This document shows, in pieces, positions 1-6,875 of a stretch of 17,809 nucleotides of DNA. The notes below the pieces were generated by a model that was not told the origin of the DNA, did not search any database, and worked only from the letters and a program-made list of their open reading frames with translations. Positions within the stretch are counted from its first letter, which is position 1; every line of letters begins with the position of its first letter. The translations under genes and the position numbers were made by a program. Source of the DNA: an uncultured Bacilli bacterium (GTDB taxonomy: Bacteria; Bacillota_I; Bacilli_A; RF39; UBA660); assembly GCA_944333305.1 (NCBI GenBank), contig CALVKV010000016.1:1-17809 (forward strand), given 5' to 3'.

Positions 1-204
1 GGTAGATTAAATAAATTCTATAAAGAGATTTGTTTAGAAGAACAAGCATTTATTAAAGATTCTAATGTTACAGTAGGTGCTTATGTTAAGAATAATGGAG
101 GTTCTATTGTATCAATGATTCGTTATGCTGTTGGTGAAGGTATTGAGAAAAAAGAAGAAAACTTTGCTGATGAAGTAATGAGTCAAATAAATGCTGCTAA
201 ATAG
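1..204 (+). CDS. tsf: Elongation factor Ts, C-terminal part (5' truncated by window)
   Basis: The reading frame is open from base 1 to a TAG at 202-204 and gives the last 67 residues of EF-Ts, the nucleotide exchange factor that recycles EF-Tu in the cytoplasm. The diagnostic C-terminal stretches are [12 protein letters not shown] (the family 'FY..v.LleQpFvkd' motif), the 'tVgayVk..gg' segment and the closing [19 protein letters not shown]. The start and the N-terminal EF-Tu-binding domain lie upstream of the window. A stem-loop about 35 nt after the stop ends the transcript. Identification rests on recalled family conservation and is strong. In many Firmicutes rpsB precedes tsf, so it may lie just outside. 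Confidence 0.93.
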   Translation, partial: GRLNKFYKEICLEEQAFIKDSNVTVGAYVKNNGGSIVSMIRYAVGEGIEKKEENFADEVMSQINAAK

Positions 205-239
205 TTAATTAGTATTTAAGTAAAATTTATTAAGATATT

Positions 240-273
240 AGAAAAGTACTAGAAAATGCTAGTATTTTTCTTT
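240..273 (+). terminator. Rho-independent terminator after tsf
   Basis: A stem of about 13 bp (240-252 with 259-271, including one G-U pair) has a six-base loop, AAAATG. The right arm ends in a T-rich run (TATTTTTCTTT). It lies 35 nt after the tsf stop and just before the typA promoter, so it separates the two transcripts. Confidence 0.8.
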
Positions 274-288
274 AATCTGTGATATAAT
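260..288 (+). promoter_or_regulatory. typA promoter (extended -10)
   Basis: TGATATAAT at 280-288 is a perfect TATAAT preceded by the TGn extension. At 17 bp spacing the -35 hexamer would be TAGTAT (260-265), which is weak and lies in the terminator stem, so the extended -10 probably carries the activity. The predicted start point near 295 leaves a leader of about 22 nt with TTGGAG (301-306) as ribosome site. Confidence 0.65.
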
Positions 289-316
289 TTAGGACGTATT
301 TTGGAGTGTGATAGGT

Positions 317-2131
317 ATGAAAAAAAGAAATGTTGCAATTATTGCCCATGTCGATCATGGTAAAACTACCTTAGTAGATGGTATATTAAAAACATCAGGT
401 ATGTTTCGTGATAATGAAGATATAAGTAATGTATCAATGGATTCTAATGCATTGGAAAAAGAACGTGGTATTACTATTCTTGCTAAAACAACAGCATTAG
501 ATTATAACGGTTATCGTATTAATATTCTTGATACTCCAGGTCATGCTGACTTTGGTGGAGAAGTTGAACGTATTATGAATATGGTTGATGGAGTTATCCT
601 TGTTGTTGATGCTTATGAAGGTGCAATGCCTCAGACAAGATTTGTTTTGAAGAAAGCTTTTGAAGCGGGTGTTAAACCTATTGTTGTTATTAATAAAGTA
701 GATAAACCTAGTGCTAGATGTAGTGCGGTTGTTGATGAAGTGCTCGATTTATTTATTGAACTTGGTGCAGATGAAAACCAACTTGATTTTCCTGTAGTTT
801 ATGCTAGTGCTTTAAATGAAACTTGTAGTTTATCAGATGATATAAGTACACAGAAAAAAGGTTTTGAACCATTACTTGATTTGATAATTGAAAAAATACC
901 AGCTCCGTCTGGTGATAATTCTAAGCCATTACAATTTCAACCTGCCTTACTTGATTATAATGAATTTGTTGGGCGTATTGGGATTGGACGTGTACATAAT
1001 GGCATTATTAAAACAGGTGAGATGGTTAGTTGTCTTAGATTAGATGGCACTGTTAAGAACTTTAGAATTCAAAAATTATTTGGTTATTATGGTTATAATC
1101 GTATTGAAATAGAACAAGCAGAAGCAGGAGATATTGTTGCTATTGCGGGTTTAGCTGATATCTCAGTAGGAGAAACTATTTGTAATATGGGAGATAATTT
1201 ACCACTTCCTATTCTTCATATTGATGAACCAACTTTACAAATGACTTTTGGTACTAATTCTAGTCCATTTGTTGGTCGTGATGGTAAGATTTTAACTGCT
1301 CGTAAAATAGAAGAAAGATTAATTCGTGAGACTCAAAAAGATGTATCACTTAGAGTTGAGCCTGCCGGTAGTGATAGCTTTCTTGTTTCTGGTCGTGGAG
1401 AGTTACATCTTGGTATTTTAATAGAAAACATGCGTCGTGAAGGTTTTGAACTTGAAGTATCTAAACCTAAAGTAATTATTAAAGAAATAGATGGTGTTAA
1501 ATGTGAGCCTTGGGAAGAGTTACAAATAGAAGTTCCAGAAGATGTAGTAGGTAGTGTTATTGAACACTTAGGTACTCGTGGTGGTGTTATGGAAAATATG
1601 ACTAACTTTGAAAATCAAGTTCGTCTTAACTATAGTATTCCATCTCGTGGACTTATTGGCTTTTCAACAGACTTTATGACTATGACTAAGGGATATGGTA
1701 TTATGAATCATACCTTTAGTGAATATAAACCATATGAAAATGTGGATATTGGAGAACGTAAACTTGGTGTTTTAGTTTCTGTAGAAAATGGTAGTGCAAC
1801 TGCTTACTCAATAGGTAACCTTGAAGATAGAGGAACTATGTTTATTGAACCTGGTACAGAAGTATATGAAGGTATGATAATAGGTGAATGTAATCGTGAT
1901 AATGACCTTGCAGTTAATGTTGTTAAAGGTAAACAACTTACTAATATGCGTGCTGCAGGAAGTGATCATACTGTGGTCTTAAAAAGACCTCGTCCTATAA
2001 CATTAGAGTATGCACTTGATTATATTAATTCAGATGAACTTGTTGAAGTAACACCTAACTTTATTAGACTTAGAAAACGTATTTTAAATACAGAAGAAAG
2101 AAAAAAAGCAGATGCTAAAAAAAATAAATAG
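317..2131 (+). CDS. typA: Translational GTPase TypA/BipA
   Basis: A ribosome-associated GTPase of the EF-G superfamily that acts in ribosome assembly and stress or cold adaptation. All G motifs are present near the N-terminus: P-loop [14 protein letters not shown] of switch [16 protein letters not shown] (G3), NKVDKP (G4) and the SAL element (G5). The beta-barrel domain and EF-G-like domains follow, with [19 protein letters not shown], then the TypA-specific C-terminal domain ([12 protein letters not shown], and TNMRAAGSD near the end). The product is 604 residues, normal for the family. I choose ATG 317 because TTGGAG (301-306) sits 10 nt upstream. The in-frame GTG at 308 would leave only 1 nt between ribosome site and start. 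The gene is monocistronic, with its own promoter and a convergent terminator. Confidence 0.97.
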   Translation: MKKRNVAIIAHVDHGKTTLVDGILKTSGMFRDNEDISNVSMDSNALEKERGITILAKTTALDYNGYRINILDTPGHADFGGEVERIMNMVDGVILVVDAYEGAMPQTRFVLKKAFEAGVKPIVVINKVDKPSARCSAVVDEVLDLFIELGADENQLDFPVVYASALNETCSLSDDISTQKKGFEPLLDLIIEKIPAPSGDNSKPLQFQPALLDYNEFVGRIGIGRVHNGIIKTGEMVSCLRLDGTVKNFRIQKLFGYYGYNRIEIEQAEAGDIVAIAGLADISVGETICNMGDNLPLPILHIDEPTLQMTFGTNSSPFVGRDGKILTARKIEERLIRETQKDVSLRVEPAGSDSFLVSGRGELHLGILIENMRREGFELEVSKPKVIIKEIDGVKCEPWEELQIEVPEDVVGSVIEHLGTRGGVMENMTNFENQVRLNYSIPSRGLIGFSTDFMTMTKGYGIMNHTFSEYKPYENVDIGERKLGVLVSVENGSATAYSIGNLEDRGTMFIEPGTEVYEGMIIGECNRDNDLAVNVVKGKQLTNMRAAGSDHTVVLKRPRPITLEYALDYINSDELVEVTPNFIRLRKRILNTEERKKADAKKNK

Positions 2132-2160
2132 GCTTTATCATAGTCTATTTATTTTTCTTT
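2117..2160. terminator. Bidirectional terminator shared by typA and the lipoprotein gene
   Basis: A 15-bp stem (2120-2134 with 2142-2156, one G-U pair) encloses a 7-nt loop. It is flanked by an A-run on the left and T-rich sequence on the right, so it can act for both strands. The typA stop (TAG 2129-2131) lies in the left arm and the stop of the reverse-strand gene (2149-2151) in the right arm. Confidence 0.8.
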
Positions 2161-2568
2161 TATATATCCGGCATCTTTTAAATGTTCCTCTATCTTTTCA
2201 TTATCTACTGCACCATTTATTCTATTACTTGTTTCCTTTCCATCTTCAAAGAATAGGACAGTAGGTGTACCAGTTACACTTGTTGTTAATTCACTAAATT
2301 TTTCTCTTTCTTCTTCAGTTAAATTATATAAATTAAGAGAGTATGCTGTTAAATCATTTGTTTTTAATACTGCTGTAAATCTAGGGCTAAATTCTTCACA
2401 ATGACTACATCCTGTTTGGACAATTTCTAGAATAAAGCTTTCTTTATTATCTATTAAATCTTCTAACTTACTATAATCAATTTCTGTGATAGTATTAGAA
2501 CTGTTGCCACATCCTGTTAAAAATACTATAAATATACCAATTAATAAAAATTTTATTTTCTTTTTCAT
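2149..2568 (-). CDS. Thioredoxin-like lipoprotein (extracytoplasmic thiol-disulfide protein)
   Basis: A 139-residue lipoprotein with a thioredoxin fold. The N-terminus is a type II signal peptide: KKK, a hydrophobic core, then the lipobox LTGC with the lipidated Cys at residue 20. The redox site is CSHC (in QTGCSHCEEF, about residues 52-60), and the cis-proline loop is TGTPTVLFFEDGK further on. The CxxC plus cis-Pro arrangement is that of a TlpA/ResA/thioredoxin-like oxidoreductase held on the outer face of the membrane. A ribosome site AGGAAAG lies about 10 nt before the ATG. The gene has its own promoter, is divergent from the surface-appendage locus and shares a terminator with typA. A link to disulfide formation or repair in the neighbouring Cys-rich surface proteins is inference; its direction (oxidase or reductase) cannot be read from the sequence. 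Confidence 0.87.
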   Translation of the reverse strand: MKKKIKFLLIGIFIVFLTGCGNSSNTITEIDYSKLEDLIDNKESFILEIVQTGCSHCEEFSPRFTAVLKTNDLTAYSLNLYNLTEEEREKFSELTTSVTGTPTVLFFEDGKETSNRINGAVDNEKIEEHLKDAGYIKEK

Positions 2569-2590
2569 CTTATCACTACTTTCCTAGAGT

Positions 2591-2619
2591 ATTATATCAA
2601 GTTAAGATAAGAAAAACAA
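2591..2619 (-). promoter_or_regulatory. Promoter of the thioredoxin-like lipoprotein gene
   Basis: Read on the minus strand, TTGTTT (2614-2619) and TATAAT (2591-2596) are separated by 17 bp. The -10 is extended (TGATATAAT). The predicted leader to the ATG at 2568 is about 20 nt and contains AGGAAAG. Confidence 0.65.
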
Positions 2620-2656
2620 GTTTGTACTTTTCAAATTTCTAAATCTGGGCTATACT

Positions 2657-2672
2657 TATAATAGTAAAGGGG
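2657..2672 (+). promoter_or_regulatory. Possible -10 element and ribosome site ahead of the surface-appendage operon
   Basis: TATAAT at 2657-2662 is followed at once by AAAGGGG (2666-2672), 10 nt before ATG 2683. No good -35 lies at 16-18 bp, and a start point 6-8 nt after the -10 would fall inside the ribosome site. The nearby TATACT (2651-2656) would give a workable leader but also lacks a clear -35. The operon promoter is therefore in this region but not pinned down. Confidence 0.4.
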
Positions 2673-2682
2673 TGTGTAGCTT

Positions 2683-4212
2683 ATGATATTAAGAAAACCA
2701 TATGCTCTTTTAATACAATATTTTCAAAGAATTCATTTAGTTTTAATTTTGCTTAGTACTTATATATTTTATAAAATGATGTCATTACGTAGTTTTGTGG
2801 CGGATTTTTTAAATACAGAGAGTTATAATGCTTATTATGAATCTATAAGTGATTATATTAATTTTGGGGTAATTATTAGTATAATTGCAGTTGTCATCAT
2901 AAGTATAATTTTAGTAATTTTATTGCGTTATAAGAAAAAACCATGGAAAATTTATTTAATTCCTATTTTTGAGTATGTTTTTATGCTAGGAGTTTTAATA
3001 TATGTTAGAAGTTATTTTCAAGGATATAACGAATTATCAACAATAACTTCAATTATGGCAGGACGAGATTTATTAAATATAGTTTTTTTGCCACAGTATA
3101 TTGTCTTTATTATTTTTGGTGTTAGATTTCTAGGAATTGATTTAAAAAAATTTGGTTTTAAAGAAGATGAAGAATATTTAGATATTAAAGAAGAAGATAG
3201 AGAAGAATTTGAAGTTAATATAGAATTTGATAAAGATAAAATAACTAGAAATATAAAAAAATTCTTTAGAAATGTAAAATACGTTTATTTTGAACACCGT
3301 CTTATATGTAATACAATTATAATTATTTTATTTGTTTCTCTTACTGGTTATACATATTACTATTTTGGAGTTTTACATAGAACCTATAGAGAAGGTAATA
3401 CATTTACTGCTAATTATTATAATATAACTGTTAATAATAGTTATTTGACTAATAGAGATAGTCACGGAGATGTTATTAGTGGTAATCAATATTATTTAGT
3501 TATTAATCTTACTGTTTTAAATAATTCATCAAAACGTGGTATTAATTTGGATCGTTTTAGAGTTATGAATAGAAGTGAAGAGTTTCATTATGCCACAAGA
3601 TTATATGATAATTTTACTGATTTAGGTAGTCCTTATGATAATAGAGAATTAAATACAGGGGCTTCTACAACCTTTATTTTAGTATATAAAGTTTCTAAAG
3701 ACCTTGATGTTAATAGATATGTACTTTATTATCCGGATGTTACTAATGGAATTTTACTTCGAAAAGTTAAGCTTAATGTTCAAGATGTTAGTCAATTGGA
3801 GACTAAAGAGGAAGTAAAAATAACTGAAGAATTAGCATTTCCTGATGATAATACTCTTACAGTAACTGATTACCAAATAGTTAATGAGACTACTTATAGT
3901 AGATATTCTTGTAATGATAGTGGTTGTGGTATAAGAGAATTACCTTTAAGTTCTAGCAACAAAATATTGGAAATTAGTTTTTCTTCTAATAACTTTACTG
4001 GTGAAAGTTTTGTTGACTTTTCTTCGATATATGCTAAAATTAGATATGAGGATAATAATGGAGAAACTCATAGTATTACTCCTAGTTCTTTAGTTAATAG
4101 TTATAATGGAAATTATGCATATTTTAGTTTGCCAAATGATGCTAATAATGATGGGGCAGTAGATTTGATTTTTACTTTTAGAAATGAGCAGTATATTTAT
4201 AATTTAAATTAA
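2683..4212 (+). CDS. Five-TM membrane protein with DUF4352-like extracellular domain
   Basis: A 509-residue integral membrane protein of unknown role. Hydrophobic segments lie at about 17-34, 61-82, 89-108, 129-150 and 206-229. An acidic/basic cytoplasmic-type stretch (155-205, rich in E, D and K) separates TM4 and TM5. From about residue 235 to the end the protein is soluble and Asn/Tyr/Ser-rich. The segment around GNQYYLVINLTVLNNSS followed by 'Rfrv' strands resembles the telokin-like DUF4352 fold found on Gram-positive surface proteins; this match is from memory and needs a profile search. Only two Cys lie in the ectodomain (CNDSGC). It is the first gene of the plus-strand locus, 13 nt before the next gene. 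It might anchor or regulate the appendage, but nothing in the sequence proves that. Confidence 0.75.
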   Translation: MILRKPYALLIQYFQRIHLVLILLSTYIFYKMMSLRSFVADFLNTESYNAYYESISDYINFGVIISIIAVVIISIILVILLRYKKKPWKIYLIPIFEYVFMLGVLIYVRSYFQGYNELSTITSIMAGRDLLNIVFLPQYIVFIIFGVRFLGIDLKKFGFKEDEEYLDIKEEDREEFEVNIEFDKDKITRNIKKFFRNVKYVYFEHRLICNTIIIILFVSLTGYTYYYFGVLHRTYREGNTFTANYYNITVNNSYLTNRDSHGDVISGNQYYLVINLTVLNNSSKRGINLDRFRVMNRSEEFHYATRLYDNFTDLGSPYDNRELNTGASTTFILVYKVSKDLDVNRYVLYYPDVTNGILLRKVKLNVQDVSQLETKEEVKITEELAFPDDNTLTVTDYQIVNETTYSRYSCNDSGCGIRELPLSSSNKILEISFSSNNFTGESFVDFSSIYAKIRYEDNNGETHSITPSSLVNSYNGNYAYFSLPNDANNDGAVDLIFTFRNEQYIYNLN

Positions 4213-4225
4213 AGGAGAGCTGGTT

Positions 4226-6070
4226 ATGAAGAATAAAAAGAGAAGCATTGATAAGAAAAAAATAATTAAAATTATCGTTGCGGTTGCTGTAGTTGTGATT
4301 ATTGTTTTGCTTGTTTGGTTTTTGTATCTTTATCCAAGAAGAGTTTTTAGGGAGAATGAAAGATTGCTTTCTGAAGCTGGAGAAAGATATTATGAAATAA
4401 ATAGCACTCGCCTTCCAAAAGATGAAGGACGAGTTATTTCCGTTACTTTGGATACTTTGATTAAACAGGATTATTTAGATGGCTTGTACGAAGCTTATGG
4501 CAATAAATTATGTGATTTGAATGAATCAAATGTTAAAGCGGTTAATAGAGATGGAAAATATGAATATTATACATATTTAAAATGTGGTAGTTTTGAGTCA
4601 GATGTTGATCATGAGGGACCTGTTATTACACTTAATGGTGATACAGATATGACTGTTAGTAGGGGAGGAGAATTTACTGACCCTGGTATTAAAAGTGTTG
4701 TTGATAATGTAGATGGGGAAATGGATACTTCTTCAGTAACTGTTGATGGTGAAGTTGATACTTCTACAGTTGGTACTTATGAAATTACTTATACGGTAAG
4801 AGATAGTCTTGATAATAGAACTACTGTAACTAGAAAGGTTAATGTTGAAGAAAGATTATCAACAGTTGTAACTGAGAATACAGAAAATGGTTATTACGTA
4901 GGGCATGATGTTAATAATTATATAATGTTTAGTAATATGTTATTTAGAATAGTTAAAGTCAATGATGATAACTCTGTAGTTATTGTTAGTAATGATGCTC
5001 TTGCTAATGTTGATTATACAAATGATGGTAGGTTTGAAGATAGCTCATTGGATAAGTGGTTAAATGATTATTTCTATAATTTGTTAGAACCACGTTATCA
5101 AGACTTAATAAAATCTAGTACTTGGTGTGATGATATAATAGAAAATAGTAATACTGATACTACAGAGTGTACAAGAGAGACTGCCAAAAGACGAGTAGGT
5201 ATTTTATCTTTACAAGATTATAATTTAAGTTATGATGGCTTTTCTAGTTACCTTGATAAAACTAACCTTAGTTGGTATTCTAATATGGCTAGTGATGATG
5301 CAGCTTGGGCTATTACGTCGGTGGCAGCTTATCCTGGTAGTTTGGTAGCATCAGATAAAACTAATTTATTGAATGTAGTACCTGCTGTTACATTAAAGGC
5401 AGATACAGCTGTGTTAGATGGTGATGGTACTTATACTAGTCCTTATATGGTACTTGAAGATACTAAAGGAAGAAGAAGTAGTAATCTTAATGAAAGAGAG
5501 ATAGGCGAATATGTAGAATATTCAGGTTATACTTTTAGAATTAGCAATATTTTAGATGATGGTACTACAGAAGTTATTATGGATTCTGTATTAAGAAGTA
5601 ATGATGAACAAGTTAATATTCGATATACTAATACACAAGAAAGAAAAGTTTATAATCCTAATCAAGAAGGAAATATTGGATATAAAATAAAAAATAATAT
5701 GACAAGATATATAGATACAAATTTATTTGTTAGTAAAGATATAAGTGTTCCTATTTATGATGGAAGAATCACATATCAAGGGGAACATGATACAAAAAGT
5801 TATAATCTTTTGATTACAATTCCATCTACTTTTGATATATTTAGTGCTAGAGGTTCTGATGCTAATGATTCTGGTTATTGGTTAATAGATTCTTCTAGAG
5901 AAGCTAATACAAAAGCGGTTGTGAGATCTAGTGGTACACTTACTTATTCAGAAACTTCTGCAACAGATGATGTAACAGCTGGAGTAAAAATTAAAGCATA
6001 TTTTAATAAAGATGTTATAATAGAAGGAGGAAGTGGTACTATAGACAATCCGTATACACTTATTAGTTAA
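4226..6070 (+). CDS. Membrane-anchored mosaic surface protein: pilin-like segment, Ig-like domain, two DUF6273-like modules
   Basis: A 614-residue bitopic protein. A lysine-rich start is followed by one TM helix (about 14-36) and then a helix-plus-strand region (40-126) laid out like a type IV pilin/pseudopilin body: 'LLSEAGERYYEIN', 'VTLDTLIKQDYL', then 'KYEYYTYLKC', with Cys96 and Cys120 as a likely disulfide. No class III prepilin signal (GFTLxE) precedes the TM. Residues about 129-208 form an Ig-like repeat of the DUF5011 type (GPVITLNGD, FTDPGI, VGTYEITYTVRD, NRTTVTRKVNV). From 222 to the end are two related modules starting GYYVGHDVNNYIMFSN and GEYVEYSGYTFRISN. Each ends with a 'GdGT..sPY' type motif (GDGTYTSPY and GSGTIDNPY), resembling DUF6273-like lectin-type domains. 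Ribosome site AAAGGAG (4211-4217). Role inferred: extracellular stalk or adhesin associated with the pilus. Confidence 0.75.
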   Translation: MKNKKRSIDKKKIIKIIVAVAVVVIIVLLVWFLYLYPRRVFRENERLLSEAGERYYEINSTRLPKDEGRVISVTLDTLIKQDYLDGLYEAYGNKLCDLNESNVKAVNRDGKYEYYTYLKCGSFESDVDHEGPVITLNGDTDMTVSRGGEFTDPGIKSVVDNVDGEMDTSSVTVDGEVDTSTVGTYEITYTVRDSLDNRTTVTRKVNVEERLSTVVTENTENGYYVGHDVNNYIMFSNMLFRIVKVNDDNSVVIVSNDALANVDYTNDGRFEDSSLDKWLNDYFYNLLEPRYQDLIKSSTWCDDIIENSNTDTTECTRETAKRRVGILSLQDYNLSYDGFSSYLDKTNLSWYSNMASDDAAWAITSVAAYPGSLVASDKTNLLNVVPAVTLKADTAVLDGDGTYTSPYMVLEDTKGRRSSNLNEREIGEYVEYSGYTFRISNILDDGTTEVIMDSVLRSNDEQVNIRYTNTQERKVYNPNQEGNIGYKIKNNMTRYIDTNLFVSKDISVPIYDGRITYQGEHDTKSYNLLITIPSTFDIFSARGSDANDSGYWLIDSSREANTKAVVRSSGTLTYSETSATDDVTAGVKIKAYFNKDVIIEGGSGTIDNPYTLIS

Positions 6071-6089
6071 TTAGGAAAAGGAGTAATTT

Positions 6090-6875
6090 ATGAAGTTAAA
6101 AAAGAAAACTTTGACAATTGCTGGTGTTATCATTATCTTTATTGTTGCTTGCTTATTACTTTTGTATCAAAATTTTGGTAAAACTAGTGATTTTACAATT
6201 ATTGATGAAAGTGCTAAAATAAAAGAAGCCGAGAGTTATGGTGATGATGTAACTGGGTGGCTCAGGGTAGAAGGAACCAATATAGACCTTGCTTTAGTTG
6301 CTAGAAATAATGAAATGGATATTTCAAATACTGATTATGAATATGCTTGGACTAATTCTTATCCTGATGAGAAGAGCAATCATTTTACCTATATATCGCA
6401 TAATGTTAGAAATGTTTCTAGTAATCCTATTATAGGTGATGATAGTATGACTTACTTTGAACAGTTAATGTCATTTATCTATCCTGAATTTATCAAAGAA
6501 AATCAATTTATAGAGTTTACAAATCCTGATGGTGAGACATCTATATATAGAATATTTGGAGTAACATTAATTGATGAACCACAAACTTCTTCTTATTATG
6601 ATACATTTAATGATGAAGAGTTAGATGAATATATTAAGAAAGCTAAAGATGAGAGTATGTATGATATGGATGTTGATGTTAATTCTGATGATATGTTGTT
6701 GACTTTATATACATGTACTAGATTTTATGGATTTGGTAATGCCTATTCATTTAGAGTAGATGCTAGAGAATTACGGGAGGGTGAAAGTATGAGGTATTCT
6801 ACGGTTGAAGTAAATAATAATTACAAAGAAATTGAAGAAAGAATGAAAGAAGGTGAGAGTAATGAAGAAGTCTAA
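6090..6875 (+). CDS. Class B-like sortase (cysteine transpeptidase)
   Basis: A 261-residue membrane-anchored sortase. An N-terminal TM anchor (about 6-26) is followed by an extracellular catalytic domain with DVTGWLRVEGTNIDLALV, typical of class B enzymes. The catalytic triad is visible: His104 in YISHNV, Cys209 in TLYTCTRFYG, and Arg222 in the YSFRVDAR strand. Sortases cleave a sorting signal in a secreted protein and join it to an amine on peptidoglycan or a pilin lysine. The C-terminal tail (after about 228) is charged and probably loosely structured. Ribosome site AAAAGGAG lies 6 nt from ATG. The gene's end overlaps the following surface protein by 14 nt, so the two are probably co-translated. 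No protein in the window carries a recognisable LPXTG or NPQTN signal with a C-terminal TM, so the substrate is unknown. The family call is firm; the role in pilus assembly is inference. Confidence 0.9.
   Translation: MKLKKKTLTIAGVIIIFIVACLLLLYQNFGKTSDFTIIDESAKIKEAESYGDDVTGWLRVEGTNIDLALVARNNEMDISNTDYEYAWTNSYPDEKSNHFTYISHNVRNVSSNPIIGDDSMTYFEQLMSFIYPEFIKENQFIEFTNPDGETSIYRIFGVTLIDEPQTSSYYDTFNDEELDEYIKKAKDESMYDMDVDVNSDDMLLTLYTCTRFYGFGNAYSFRVDARELREGESMRYSTVEVNNNYKEIEERMKEGESNEEV

Noticed and set aside
308..319. GTG at 308 as the typA start
   Set aside because: It lies 1 nt after TTGGAG, too close for initiation; ATG 317 has 10 nt spacing and matches the usual TypA N-terminus.
6853..6864. GTG at 6853 as start of the Cys-rich protein
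   Set aside because: It is part of the ribosome site AAGGTG; ATG 6862 gives a clean signal peptide starting MKKS.
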